Numbered from the stretch's first letter, positions 8,147 to 14,989 are shown. The stretch is 21,695 bases of DNA from a virus (IMGVR_UViG_3300013131_000279:1-21695), one strand, 5' to 3'. Numbers and translations: made by a program. Notes: generated from the sequence alone by a model not told the origin.

Positions 8147-8321
8147 TTGCTGTTTGTGCTGCCTCTAACTTTTTCTTCTCCAAATAATTCTCAAGATATT
8201 TAATATAAGTTTCCTTTTCCCAAGGGATCAAATCGTCAAGTTCAGTTAAACTCCATCTATGATAATGCATCAATGCAAAGTTGTCTTCATAATATGAAGT
8301 CATATCTGTATGATATAGCAT
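8133..8321 (-). CDS. Small tail-assembly protein, possibly the frameshift extension of gp26
   Basis: A 62-aa ORF whose ATG shares its A with the TAA of gp26 (TAATG), placing it in the -1 frame relative to gp26. Residues about 15-52 (FALMHYHRWSLTELDDLIPW, then ETYIKYLENYLEKKK) fit the short T-type segments of tail-assembly chaperones, which precede the tape-measure gene. T4 places gene 51 near this position, but this ORF is far shorter than T4 gp51, so I give no symbol. An alternative internal start is Met7. It may be translated by reinitiation at TAATG, as a -1 frameshift fusion to gp26, or both. Confidence 0.6.
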   Translation of the reverse strand: MLYHTDMTSYYEDNFALMHYHRWSLTELDDLIPWEKETYIKYLENYLEKKKLEAAQTANAIS

Positions 8322-9052
8322 TATGCGAAAAAATTTGTCAAACCCTCAATCAGAACATCAGTGTCAATATTAGTATTAGGATTGGTTACCTTTGTTGAAT
8401 ATGATAACTTTGGCATCGTTTCAAAGAACTTCTCAATCATTTGGAATTGAGAACTGTCCAGTCCTTCAAGGAATTCAATCCATTCCTTTTCGGTATAATC
8501 AGAATGTGACCATGCTTCGTCTTCATTATATAACTGTTCAATACATGAGATCACAGACTTGAATGCTCTATCAATCTTATCTTTATTTGTTCCAGACTTA
8601 GTAACAGAGAAATTATTTTCAACGAACTGCTGCATGGAAGGATATTTCATCTTCATGCTCAATCCACCACCAAGATCAATAATATCAGTATGTCCTTCAG
8701 GAACAACAAGTTTTACTTCATTGATTTTTACTAATAATGGAACTTGAGTTTCTCCATCGTCAGTGCAGGTAACTAGAAGTTCTACACTTTCACCAACAGA
8801 CTTACTGCGAATATTCAAGAAAAGATATTCAAGTTCAAAACTAGGAAGATCATCAACTTTGATGCCCTTAGTCAGAACACAGGACTTTAGAACATCTTTT
8901 ACAGCGTTCAAAATATCCTTTTCATTACCACTCTCAAGTGCAATCAGAAGAACTTTCTCTTCCTTTACAAGAAATGGACGATATTTGATTGTTTTACCAG
9001 TCGAAATAAGATCTAGTTCAAATGTAGGAGTAACAACCTTAGGTAATGGCAT
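8321..9052 (-). CDS. 26: gp26-like baseplate hub assembly protein / tail chaperone
   Basis: A 243-aa protein of the T4 gp26-type baseplate family (T4 gp26 is about 208 aa). Recognisable stretches are the N-terminal PLPKVVTPTFELDLISTGK, KYRPFLVKEEKVLL, a helical region around NAVKDVLKSC, FELEYLFLNIRSKSVGE, and the beta strand stretch GETQVPLLVKINEVKL. The C-terminal half is acidic and helical (EEWIEFLEGLDSSQFQMIEKF). It is needed for hub assembly in T4. A late-promoter motif ends 21 bases upstream of the ATG. The 3' end carries A AAT TTT TTC immediately before the last codons, and the next ORF is in the -1 frame, suggesting a longer alternative product. No strong Shine-Dalgarno is seen. Confidence 0.8.
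   Translation of the reverse strand: MPLPKVVTPTFELDLISTGKTIKYRPFLVKEEKVLLIALESGNEKDILNAVKDVLKSCVLTKGIKVDDLPSFELEYLFLNIRSKSVGESVELLVTCTDDGETQVPLLVKINEVKLVVPEGHTDIIDLGGGLSMKMKYPSMQQFVENNFSVTKSGTNKDKIDRAFKSVISCIEQLYNEDEAWSHSDYTEKEWIEFLEGLDSSQFQMIEKFFETMPKLSYSTKVTNPNTNIDTDVLIEGLTNFFA
8327..8336 (-). promoter_or_regulatory. Candidate programmed -1 frameshift site at the end of gp26
   Basis: Read on the minus strand in the gp26 frame, the sequence is ACA AAT TTT TTC GCA TAA. It contains two overlapping heptamers of the X XXY YYZ form: A AAT TTT (8336-8330) and T TTT TTC (8333-8327). After a -1 slip the frame reads TTT CGC ATA ATG and enters the 62-aa ORF with no stop, giving a fusion of about 306 aa instead of 243. 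No convincing stable downstream stem was found; only a weak AT-rich 6-bp palindrome at 8292-8305 is present. Frameshifting itself is inferred. Confidence 0.5.
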
Positions 9053-9073
9053 AAAATTTCACATCATTGTCTT

Positions 9074-9081
9074 TATTTAGA
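9074..9081 (-). promoter_or_regulatory. Late promoter motif TCTAAATA upstream of gp26
   Basis: Minus-strand TCTAAATA, close to the T4-like late -10 consensus NATAAATA, contains the TAA stop of the gp54-like gene. It ends 21 bases before the gp26 ATG, a spacing shared with the other late motifs in this window. It would start a sub-operon of the hub genes. Confidence 0.55.
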
Positions 9082-9901
9082 ATGGATTTCTGGTGTTCTT
9101 CCCAGAATCTGATCTTAAAATTGTATCAGTGTCATAACTTCTAGAAGTCCTATCAGTATAATAATAATCATACTTAAATGTGACTGCAGTTTTGATTAGT
9201 TCTGCATCTCCATATGCTAGTGGAGCAGCAACAATATTAATTGGAAAGGCATCCATTAAATGATATGTAATAGCACTGGACATTCTAGCAGAAGTTCTAG
9301 CACTATCAGAAGATTGCAATCTAGATTGCTCTGGAAGAACATCTCCACTAAATGCAGTGATTTGTATATCACACTTATAACTAAGTGGATATTTTAATTT
9401 TCTATATGATGCTCTATCTTTTTTTCTTTCATCTGTATTTCTACCATGTCCACCTGTTGATAAAACTGTTGGTGAAATATATTCCATCCAAGCATTGAAT
9501 ACTTCATTAGTATAATAATCTTTTTGAGAATAGTATGTCAATGTAACTTCAGGGTATCTTCTATACACAGCATAACTTGAGGACACACCTTGTCTTAATC
9601 CATCAACTTGTGAAGTTTGAATTTGTGATCCTGGAAGAACTGCTTCTGAGCAGAATAATGCTAGATAATTTCCTGGATTTTCTAATGTTCTAGCATCATA
9701 AAACCCATGCTGATTGATAAATCCAATTAAACTATTACCACCCTGCGATACAGCACTATTAAAATCTATCCATACATCATATAAGTTATTAAAAGCAGGT
9801 ACAATACCAGATCCAGTTTTACTTACACTAGATCTATAAAGTTCAGATGTTGGTAGATAAATTCTATTTTTTGTAGTCTCTAAATTGCTCTCTCTACTCA
9901 T
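9077..9901 (-). CDS. 54: gp54-like baseplate tail-tube initiator (tube-fold protein)
   Basis: A 274-aa protein. After a Ser/Thr-rich N terminus, residues about 35-230 look like the tail-tube fold shared by gp19, gp48 and gp54: LYDVWIDF, NYLALFCSEAVLPGSQIQTS, YPEVTLTYYSQKDYYTNEVF, WMEYI, YKCDIQITAFSG, DAFPINIVAAPLAYGDAELI, then VTFKYDYYYT. It should sit on the hub and nucleate tail-tube polymerisation. In T4, gene 54 is next to gene 48; here the gp48-like gene is about 900 bases away on the opposite strand. The alternative is the tail tube protein itself, but the hub context favours gp54. The ATG is at the edge of a 28-base divergent intergenic region shared with gp4. Confidence 0.65.
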   Translation of the reverse strand: MSRESNLETTKNRIYLPTSELYRSSVSKTGSGIVPAFNNLYDVWIDFNSAVSQGGNSLIGFINQHGFYDARTLENPGNYLALFCSEAVLPGSQIQTSQVDGLRQGVSSSYAVYRRYPEVTLTYYSQKDYYTNEVFNAWMEYISPTVLSTGGHGRNTDERKKDRASYRKLKYPLSYKCDIQITAFSGDVLPEQSRLQSSDSARTSARMSSAITYHLMDAFPINIVAAPLAYGDAELIKTAVTFKYDYYYTDRTSRSYDTDTILRSDSGKNTRNPF

Positions 9902-9908
9902 CTAAATA
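9901..9908 (+). promoter_or_regulatory. Late promoter motif TCTAAATA for the gp4-gp48-gp53 operon
   Basis: Plus-strand TCTAAATA ends 21 bases before the gp4 ATG at 9930 and is immediately adjacent to the divergent gp54-like start codon. Sequence and spacing match the minus-strand late motifs in the window, so it is the likely promoter for the rightward structural operon. Confidence 0.6.
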
Positions 9909-9914
9909 GAAGAC

Positions 9915-9922
9915 GTTTATAT
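9915..9922 (-). promoter_or_regulatory. Weak divergent late-promoter-like motif for the gp54-hub operon
   Basis: Minus-strand ATATAAAC (with TATAAACG one base on) partly matches NATAAATA. It lies only 13 bases from the gp54-like ATG, closer than the 19-24 bases seen for the other late motifs. The leftward operon needs a promoter here or nearby, and this is the best candidate, but the match is imperfect. Confidence 0.3.
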
Positions 9923-9929
9923 ACTATGT

Positions 9930-10364
9930 ATGAGTTATAAGGGAAAGTTTCGACCTTCCAATCCTAAAAAATATAAAGGTGATCCCACAGGTATTATTTA
10001 CAGATCTCTATGGGAATTAAAATTTATGAATTATTGTGATAAAAATGAAAATATCTTGAAATGGGCATCGGAAGAGCTTTGGATCCCTTATAAATCTCCA
10101 GTCGATAATCGATATCATAAATATTTTCCTGATTTTTATATCAAATATAAAAACACTTCTGGAAAAATTGTAGAAAGTTTGATTGAAATAAAACCAGCAA
10201 AGCAAGTTGCAGGTCCAAAACCACAGAAATCAAAATCTAACAAATATCTTTCTGAGGTTTATGAATATGCTAAAAACATGGCAAAGTGGGAGGCAGCAAA
10301 AGAATATTGTGATGATCGAAAGTGGGAATTCAAAATCCTAACGGAGCACGATCTTGGAGTTTAA
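9930..10364 (+). CDS. 4: gp4 head-completion protein, PD-(D/E)XK nuclease fold
   Basis: A 144-aa protein closely resembling T4 gp4 (about 150 aa) in length and motifs: YKGKFRPSNPKKYKGDPT, RSLWELKFMNYCDKN, KWASEELWIPYKSPVDNRYH, KYFPDFYI and SLIEIKP. The acidic residues Glu29, Asp68 and Glu86-x-Lys88 fit a PD-(D/E)XK nuclease core. gp4 acts after DNA packaging, when heads are completed and joined to tails, and may trim DNA ends; that mechanism is family knowledge and not shown here. It is first in a four-gene plus-strand operon behind a late promoter motif. Its 3' end overlaps the next gene by 11 bases. Confidence 0.9.
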   Translation: MSYKGKFRPSNPKKYKGDPTGIIYRSLWELKFMNYCDKNENILKWASEELWIPYKSPVDNRYHKYFPDFYIKYKNTSGKIVESLIEIKPAKQVAGPKPQKSKSNKYLSEVYEYAKNMAKWEAAKEYCDDRKWEFKILTEHDLGV

Positions 10365-10779
10365 ATCTCAATTTCCAAAATCAACGGTCACGAGTATTCC
10401 CCAAGTTGGGCATTTAATGCTGTTTCGTTATCGTGCAGTGACTGCAGAAAAGAGATTTTATGACAAAAATCCACTCTGCTTTATTGTGCTTGATTTGAAT
10501 GAAGTATTCTATGGAATGAATTTACACTACTATGCAAAAACTCAAAGAATGAGTGTAGTGAGTATGCTTCAAGAAGCACAGTCAAGTGGTGTTCAGAATT
10601 GGGAAGAATTTTTATTTGGTAGCACTGGGTTCCATAAATACTTGAAATCAGAAGTAGAAAGTAACTTCATAGATATAGCAATGGAAGAATGGCAAGCTGC
10701 ATCACTATTATCTGTGGAAGAGTTTGTTAGAAGTTTCCGTGGTGCAGAAGTTCCAGTTGATCCTAGAGGTATAGTATAA
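10354..10779 (+). CDS. Conserved virion/assembly protein of unknown function, TTG start
   Basis: A 141-aa protein. The visible motif block is GHLMLFRYRAVTAEKRFYD, then PLCFIVLDLNEVFYGMNLHY; I associate FYD...PL...GMNLHY with small proteins next to head-completion genes in marine T4-like phages, but I cannot name a function. The C-terminal half is helical and acidic. The start is TTG at 10354, supported by GGAG seven bases upstream inside the gp4 gene; an internal Met at residue 22 is the alternative. The stop overlaps the gp48 ATG (TAATG). T4 has gene 2 (DNA end protector) beside gene 4, so a DNA-end or neck function is conceivable, but I see no evidence for it. Confidence 0.65.
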   Translation: MEFKSQFPKSTVTSIPQVGHLMLFRYRAVTAEKRFYDKNPLCFIVLDLNEVFYGMNLHYYAKTQRMSVVSMLQEAQSSGVQNWEEFLFGSTGFHKYLKSEVESNFIDIAMEEWQAASLLSVEEFVRSFRGAEVPVDPRGIV

Positions 10780-12365
10780 TGCCAACCCCTACAGGATATA
10801 TTCCAAAGGAACCTGCAGGTAAAAAGCAACCTGTAAGACCAGCAGAACGTGGTGGAATTCACTTTGGGACATTTCAATTTACTAGTCCAGCATATCCTGG
10901 TAAAACATTTACTGGATTCTATAGTAAAGATACCGCTAATGGAGACTTTTTAAAAATATATAAAATTAATTTTGGATCTCTTCCTTGGGAGTACACAACT
11001 CCAACAAAAGGAGATTTTAACACATTAATGAAAGATGGTGGTCCTGGGCAAGCAGCATATTATGATGAAGTTGGAAGATTAAAATTAATCATAGATAACC
11101 AAAATAAAACTAAAGGTGGACCTGGAGGATCAAATAAAGCACAGATTGATCAAGCCTTAAACCAATCAGGAACAGCTGCAGTATGGGACAGTTCTAAAAA
11201 AACACCTCAAGCAGCACCACCAGCAACTACAGCACCAGCAGCAGCACCAGCAGCTCCAATAGCAGATCCTGCAACTGGTCAATCTTTAACACTTCCCTCA
11301 GATTTAGTAACAGAAATTTTATCCTCATCAGAGGAAACTATAAAATCTTTAAGTGCCCCTGGAGAAAAAGGTCCTTTAATTTTAATTTATCCAGAAGATG
11401 CATCATATAAAAACACTCAAGATCATGTTCTTATAGAGCAATTTACTTATAAAGCTCCTCAAGAAGACTTACTTGTCACAGGACAAAATCAATTTACTAA
11501 TAATTTTGCAGATATCATAACTGGAGGATTAACTAGAAATTCTAATCTTAGAGATTTTATAGGAATGGTAAAACTACCAATTCCAAATCAATTAGCAATT
11601 TCTAATGGGGTTTCTTGGGGTGAAGATCGTGCTAATCCAATAGAAGCAGCTGCATTTTTTGGTGCTCTTCCTCTTGCACAACAGGCAATAGGAGGAAACG
11701 TGGGTAGTGTGTTGGGGGGAGCATTTAGTGGATTTGGTCAGTTTATGGATCAAGTATTAAGTGGCAATTTTGGTGGTAATACACCAGCAGGAATACTATT
11801 ATCTTCCTTTATTGCACAATATGCTTTAGGTAAAATTGGTATCAATGTAGATCCTGCACAATTTATTGCACGAGGAACTGGAACAACGATCAATCCTAAC
11901 TTAGAATTACTATTCAATGGTCCTAAATTAAGATCATTCTCATTTACTTTTGAATTTGCTCCAATTGGAACAGACGATGCTCTAGCAGCAAGACGAGTGA
12001 TGAGATTTTTTAAGCAAGGAATGGCAGCAAAACGATTTAACAGTACAGCAATTTTTATAGGATCTCCAAATGTTTTTAGAATTTCATATAAAGGAACAGG
12101 AGATAAAACTATAAAAGGATTAAATAGATTTAAAATTTGTGCATTAACTGCATGTGAATTAAATTATACTCCAGAAGGTGTATATCAATCATATGACGAT
12201 GCAGATGCAGTTTCAATGCCAGTAAGAACAAATATGACACTATCATTCACAGAACTAACTCCAATCTTTGAACAAGACTACTACAAGCAAGATGATCCAA
12301 GTGTTCAAGATGCCCTTGGTGGCACTGCTGGTGAGGAAATCACGTTTGATGAATTAGGTTTCTAA
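10779..12365 (+). CDS. 48: gp48-like baseplate tail-tube cap protein
   Basis: A 528-aa protein. The N-terminal 130 residues include AERGGIHFGTFQFTSPAYPG. Residues about 142-166 are an Ala/Pro-rich linker. The C-terminal region (about 370-505) has the tube-like pattern of gp48: NPNLELLFNGPKLRSFSFTF, EFAPIGT, then AARRVMRFFKQGMAAKRF, then FRISYKG and KICALTACELNYTPEGVY. T4 gp48 is about 364 aa, so this version is long; the extra length is the N-terminal and linker portion. It acts with gp54 to cap the hub and start the tail tube. GAGG lies nine bases upstream of the ATG. It is followed immediately by gp53, as in related cyanophages. Confidence 0.8.
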   Translation: MPTPTGYIPKEPAGKKQPVRPAERGGIHFGTFQFTSPAYPGKTFTGFYSKDTANGDFLKIYKINFGSLPWEYTTPTKGDFNTLMKDGGPGQAAYYDEVGRLKLIIDNQNKTKGGPGGSNKAQIDQALNQSGTAAVWDSSKKTPQAAPPATTAPAAAPAAPIADPATGQSLTLPSDLVTEILSSSEETIKSLSAPGEKGPLILIYPEDASYKNTQDHVLIEQFTYKAPQEDLLVTGQNQFTNNFADIITGGLTRNSNLRDFIGMVKLPIPNQLAISNGVSWGEDRANPIEAAAFFGALPLAQQAIGGNVGSVLGGAFSGFGQFMDQVLSGNFGGNTPAGILLSSFIAQYALGKIGINVDPAQFIARGTGTTINPNLELLFNGPKLRSFSFTFEFAPIGTDDALAARRVMRFFKQGMAAKRFNSTAIFIGSPNVFRISYKGTGDKTIKGLNRFKICALTACELNYTPEGVYQSYDDADAVSMPVRTNMTLSFTELTPIFEQDYYKQDDPSVQDALGGTAGEEITFDELGF

Positions 12366-12366
12366 A

Positions 12367-13032
12367 ATGTCATATTTCGACTTATTTCCAGATTTACTAC
12401 TACCATCATTCTCGGATAATCGTAATTCCAGTTACGATTATGTTCGTGTAAAAAATCTTTTTAAACGTGCTAAAATACGAGATGATTTTTTCCAAAATGC
12501 AGTAGTATTTGACAAATATGCTATTGTTGGAGATAATCGTCCAGATAACATAGCAGATCAATTATATGGAAGTCCACAACTAGACTGGATTATTCTAATT
12601 TCTAACAATATTATCAATGTTAGAGAAGAATGGCCAATGTCACAGGCAGATTTGAACAATTATTTGATGAATAAGTATGGATCTGAACTTCTGCAGGAAA
12701 TTCATCATTATGAGACCAAAGAAGTCCGTGATAGTGAAGGAAATCTGCTTTTACAGGCAGGATTAGTTGTTGATGCAAACTTCCAATTCAAGTATTCCAA
12801 CTTTGGCACATATAAAGTGCTTTCTGGAGCAAGTATTGTAACTTCAGTCAGTAACTACGATTACGAAGTTTTAAAAAATGATGAAAAACGCACGATTTAC
12901 ATTTTAAGGAATAATTACCTCCAAACCGTAATTGACGATATGCGTGAAATCATGACTTATACCGATAGTTCTCAGTATATTGATAGACGTACAAAAAAGG
13001 GAGCTAACTTGAGGATTTTATCCCCACGCTAA
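12367..13032 (+). CDS. 53: gp53 baseplate wedge protein
   Basis: A 221-aa protein, similar in size to T4 gp53 (196 aa). Family-like stretches are the N-terminal MSYFDLFPDLLLPSF, YDYVRVKNLFKRAKIRDDFF, DNRPDNIADQLYGSPQLDW, WIILISNNIINVREEWP and LNNYLMNKYG, followed by a region around IHHYETKEV. The C-terminal third is beta-rich and ends with a basic tail. gp53 joins wedges to the central hub. It starts two bases after the gp48 stop and closes the plus-strand operon, being followed by an intrinsic terminator. The assignment by motif and gene order is strong. Confidence 0.88.
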   Translation: MSYFDLFPDLLLPSFSDNRNSSYDYVRVKNLFKRAKIRDDFFQNAVVFDKYAIVGDNRPDNIADQLYGSPQLDWIILISNNIINVREEWPMSQADLNNYLMNKYGSELLQEIHHYETKEVRDSEGNLLLQAGLVVDANFQFKYSNFGTYKVLSGASIVTSVSNYDYEVLKNDEKRTIYILRNNYLQTVIDDMREIMTYTDSSQYIDRRTKKGANLRILSPR

Positions 13033-13062
13033 CTCCCCAAAAACCTATTTGGCAATTTTTTG

Positions 13063-13087
13063 GTGGAATTTTTTGTCCACTTTTTTT
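13063..13087 (+). terminator. Rho-independent terminator after gp53
   Basis: Plus-strand stem GTGGA (13063-13067) pairs with TCCAC (13076-13080) across an eight-base AT-rich loop, followed directly by seven T residues. A second, mutually exclusive stem CCAAAAA (13037-13043) / TTTTTGG (13057-13063) lies just upstream. It sits between the convergent gp53 and gp32 genes. On the minus strand the same stem is not followed by a T-run, so it is best read as a terminator of the rightward operon. Confidence 0.7.
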
Positions 13088-13110
13088 GGAATTAAAAGTT
13101 GATTTTGAAA

Positions 13111-14025
13111 TCACTCCTCAGCAAGTCGCTGGAAGTATGACAGTGCATCATCGTCATCATCATCTGCTGCAGGAGCAGGAGAAGACTTCACAACACGCTC
13201 TTCTTCCTTGATCTGTTGACGAGACTTCATCACGACCTCTTCTTCCTCATCAAACGTATCAGGATCAACACGACGACTAGAAGCGTTAGGATTTAGAACA
13301 CTGTTCATACGCTTCTCCAGTTCTTCATAAGACTTGAACTGATCAGGACGAGTAAACTCTTCAAGAGAATACTGCTTCTTCCAGATTGCTTCCAGTGCAT
13401 CATCATCGTCCAGAAGAGGATCAGGTTTTGCAAACTCAGAACTGTCGTAGTTACGATAATTAGCAACGTTCTTGATCTTCATCTTGAAGTTTGCACCTTG
13501 CCAGAAGTCAAACGGATCAATCGCTTGCTCATCTTCATATTCAGGTTGCATGGCAGCAGTGATCTTATCAAAGATCTTCTTACCGAACTTGAGCAGAAAG
13601 ACTTTGCCTTCGTTCTGAGGATTAGCAGGATCCTTTACAACATAGATGTTGCTGATGTAAGTCAGTTTACGCTTCTGCTTACGTGCTTGTTCTTTATCTG
13701 CTTCACTACCACTGTTCCAGAGAATGCGATTGTACTCCGAAACAGGATCTTTACCACCAAGCGTAGTAAGACTGTTCTCAATATACCAACCTCCAGGACC
13801 TTGGAAAGCATGTGACCATACTTTTGCCCAAGGCAGTTCTTCACCATGTGGTGCAGGTAGAAAACGGATTACTGCATAACCGTTACCTGCCTTATCGACT
13901 TCAGGTTTCCATACACGATCATCAGCACCGCCAGTGGTGCTCTTATTCATTTTTTCGATCTCAGTTGTCAGTTTAGAAGTCAAACTGCCAAGGCGAGACT
14001 GTTTCTTTAGATCTGCGAAAGACAT
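13111..14025 (-). CDS. 32: gp32 single-stranded DNA-binding protein, lacking the zinc cysteines
   Basis: A 304-aa homologue of T4 gp32 (301 aa), which coats ssDNA in replication, recombination and repair. The basic N-terminal B-domain is LKKQSRLGSLTSKL (6-19). The core contains GNGYAVIRFLPAP, WSHAFQGPGGWYIENS, LTYISNIYVVKDPANPQNEG and KVFLLKFGKKIFDKI. The C-terminal tail is strongly acidic with six Asp in a row (residues 288-293), as expected for the domain that binds gp59 and other partners. The T4 zinc ligands Cys77, Cys87 and Cys90 have no counterparts; the protein contains no cysteine at all, and the CPVC region reads DPVSEYN. A TTGACA-17-TATGAT promoter precedes it. The leader just before the ATG is A-rich without a clear Shine-Dalgarno. 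Confidence 0.95.
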   Translation of the reverse strand: MSFADLKKQSRLGSLTSKLTTEIEKMNKSTTGGADDRVWKPEVDKAGNGYAVIRFLPAPHGEELPWAKVWSHAFQGPGGWYIENSLTTLGGKDPVSEYNRILWNSGSEADKEQARKQKRKLTYISNIYVVKDPANPQNEGKVFLLKFGKKIFDKITAAMQPEYEDEQAIDPFDFWQGANFKMKIKNVANYRNYDSSEFAKPDPLLDDDDALEAIWKKQYSLEEFTRPDQFKSYEELEKRMNSVLNPNASSRRVDPDTFDEEEEVVMKSRQQIKEEERVVKSSPAPAADDDDDDALSYFQRLAEE

Positions 14026-14070
14026 AGGATTTTTGTATTCGTTGGATTGGGTGGATTAATCACCTGTCAC

Positions 14071-14099
14071 ATCATAACACGCTATTTAGCGTCTGTCAA
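14071..14099 (-). promoter_or_regulatory. Sigma70-type promoter of gp32 (TTGACA-17-TATGAT)
   Basis: Minus strand: TTGACA at 14099-14094, exactly 17 bases of spacer, then TATGAT at 14076-14071. Expected transcription start is near 14064, giving a leader of roughly 40 bases. The -35 box overlaps the stop region of the upstream 105-aa gene. This would let host RNA polymerase express gp32 early, independently of late transcription. Confidence 0.7.
14079..14092. repeat. Inverted repeat ACGCTA-TT-TAGCGT inside the gp32 promoter spacer
   Basis: Two perfect six-base arms separated by two bases lie between the -35 and -10 boxes. On the minus strand the centre reads GCTAAATAGC, which also contains a CTAAATA late-type motif. 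It could be an operator-like site or a late promoter element added to an early promoter, or chance; the late-motif distance to the ATG (about 56 bases) is unlike the other late sites. Confidence 0.45.
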
Positions 14100-14413
14100 T
14101 CACGTTGTCTCCAATCAGTTTGATCTTCATCACGTTTAAACCAATCGTGTAGATCATCTGGATTATTAAAACCACGGCGACCAAATCTTTCATGTCCCAA
14201 TCCACCAATATCAAGTTGGTTCATGAAATCATCCATCGCATCCATATCAGGATTTTCTGCCTTTCTTCTTGCCTGACGAAGTATAGTTGCAGCAGAACGA
14301 TTTGCCTTTGCAAGTTTCTCTGCCCAAATCATATCTTCTAAACTTACTGATTCATGCAAAACAATCTTTTTACAGATTGCTTCTAGTCTCAATCTATACT
14401 GCGTAGAGAGCAT
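14096..14413 (-). CDS. Conserved hypothetical protein upstream of gp32
   Basis: A 105-aa protein. The N-terminal 60 residues are helical and basic (LSTQYRLRLEAICKKI, then DMIWAEKLAKANRSAATILR); the middle is acidic (NPDMDAMDDFMNQLDIGGLG); the C terminus is DLHDWFKRDEDQTDWRQRD. It is encoded between the 65-aa gene and gp32, with a late-type motif 19 bases upstream of its ATG. I considered it as gp33, but the 87-aa ORF at 16602 fits gp33 better. Its place among gp59 and gp32 suggests a role near replication or transcription, but no family is recognised. Confidence 0.7.
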   Translation of the reverse strand: MLSTQYRLRLEAICKKIVLHESVSLEDMIWAEKLAKANRSAATILRQARRKAENPDMDAMDDFMNQLDIGGLGHERFGRRGFNNPDDLHDWFKRDEDQTDWRQRD

Positions 14414-14431
14414 ATGTATTACCAGATAGGA

Positions 14432-14629
14432 TTATTTAACACGTATCATCGATTCTAAGGTGTTAACTCTATTGAATTCTTCGTATGCTTTTTCCGACCT
14501 CTCGGATAAAATATCAGAAATGTCTTCAAGAATTACTTCGTTGTCGATGTATTCATCCAAATACTTGTCTAACGCTTCTTTGAGATAACGTTTACGATGC
14601 CATTCGGGAGAGTATGGTTTATAGTCCAT
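14432..14629 (-). CDS. Small conserved hypothetical protein
   Basis: A 65-aa, highly charged helical protein (MDYKPYSPEWHRKRYLKEAL, then DEYIDNEVILEDI, then ERSEKAYEEF). It has its own late-type motif 24 bases upstream and is followed by another motif that overlaps its stop. It resembles small proteins commonly found beside gp32 in T4-like cyanophages, from memory, but no function is known to me. Length and composition are compatible with a small transcription or replication accessory factor. Confidence 0.65.
   Translation of the reverse strand: MDYKPYSPEWHRKRYLKEALDKYLDEYIDNEVILEDISDILSERSEKAYEEFNRVNTLESMIRVK
14433..14439 (-). promoter_or_regulatory. Late-type motif TTAAATA before the 105-aa gene
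   Basis: Minus-strand TTAAATA overlaps the TAA stop of the 65-aa gene and ends 19 bases before the ATG at 14413. It is a one-mismatch relative of CTAAATA with the same spacing as the other late motifs. Confidence 0.4.
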
Positions 14630-14653
14630 AATATAAGATCAGTTGGGGTATAA

Positions 14654-14660
14654 TATTTAG
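14654..14660 (-). promoter_or_regulatory. Late promoter motif CTAAATA before the 65-aa gene
   Basis: Minus-strand CCTAAATATT contains the TAA stop of the DUF1825-like gene and lies 24 bases before the ATG at 14629. It matches the late motif seen at the gp4 and gp26 promoters. Confidence 0.5.
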
Positions 14661-14989
14661 GGTGTGTCAAGACGTTTTTGTAATCCCTCAAGGGTTTTTC
14701 TCATGTTATTGAAGATGATTGACATGTCAACATCTTTAAACCCCATCGCTGCTGATGTGATCTTAATTTTTTCTTTCATCTCCAGTGCTTCTGGATCATC
14801 GGACAATGCAAGTCTTGTCCACATGACTTCTTGTTTATCTAAAAGTGTCTTTAGTTTTTCAATGTGTTCTTTCTTTTCTTTGTCACTAAATGAACTGAAC
14901 TGAATAATAACTTCGTATAATTCTTTTTGAATTTTGAATATGCTTTCCATCTCCTCACGAATAATCTCAGACTGAAAAAACTTACCCAT
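14657..14989 (-). CDS. DUF1825-like protein (cyanobacterial family)
   Basis: A 110-aa protein read from an ATG at 14989, giving MGKFFQSEIIREEMESIFKI. The pattern FF-SEI--E...F, then EKKEHIEKLKTLLDK, ALSDDPEALEMKE and a C-terminal helix IFNNMRKTLEGLQKR resembles the DUF1825 family, which I know as a family of cyanobacteria and their phages. It is all-alpha by pattern. The longer upstream frame was rejected because GGAG lies seven bases before 14989 and the family starts with MGxFF. The start lies inside the end of gp59 (8-base overlap). Function is unknown; the position between gp59 and gp32 suggests a replication-linked or host-interaction role. Confidence 0.7.
   Translation of the reverse strand: MGKFFQSEIIREEMESIFKIQKELYEVIIQFSSFSDKEKKEHIEKLKTLLDKQEVMWTRLALSDDPEALEMKEKIKITSAAMGFKDVDMSIIFNNMRKTLEGLQKRLDTP

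Noticed and set aside
8292-8305. AT-rich palindrome ATATGA-AG-TCATAT as a frameshift-stimulating hairpin
   Set aside because: The loop is only two bases and the stem is weak and AT-rich, so it cannot be supported as a stimulator; the slippery run is reported without it.
13092-13111. Terminator for gp32 just after its stop (TGATTT-CA-AAATCA on the minus strand)
   Set aside because: The stem is short and AT-rich with a two-base loop and only a poor T-run, so termination of gp32 transcripts is not supported there.
14096-14413. 105-aa protein as gp33
   Set aside because: It lacks the GMxYxEA...NSI block of T4 gp33, which is present in the 87-aa protein at 16602-16865.
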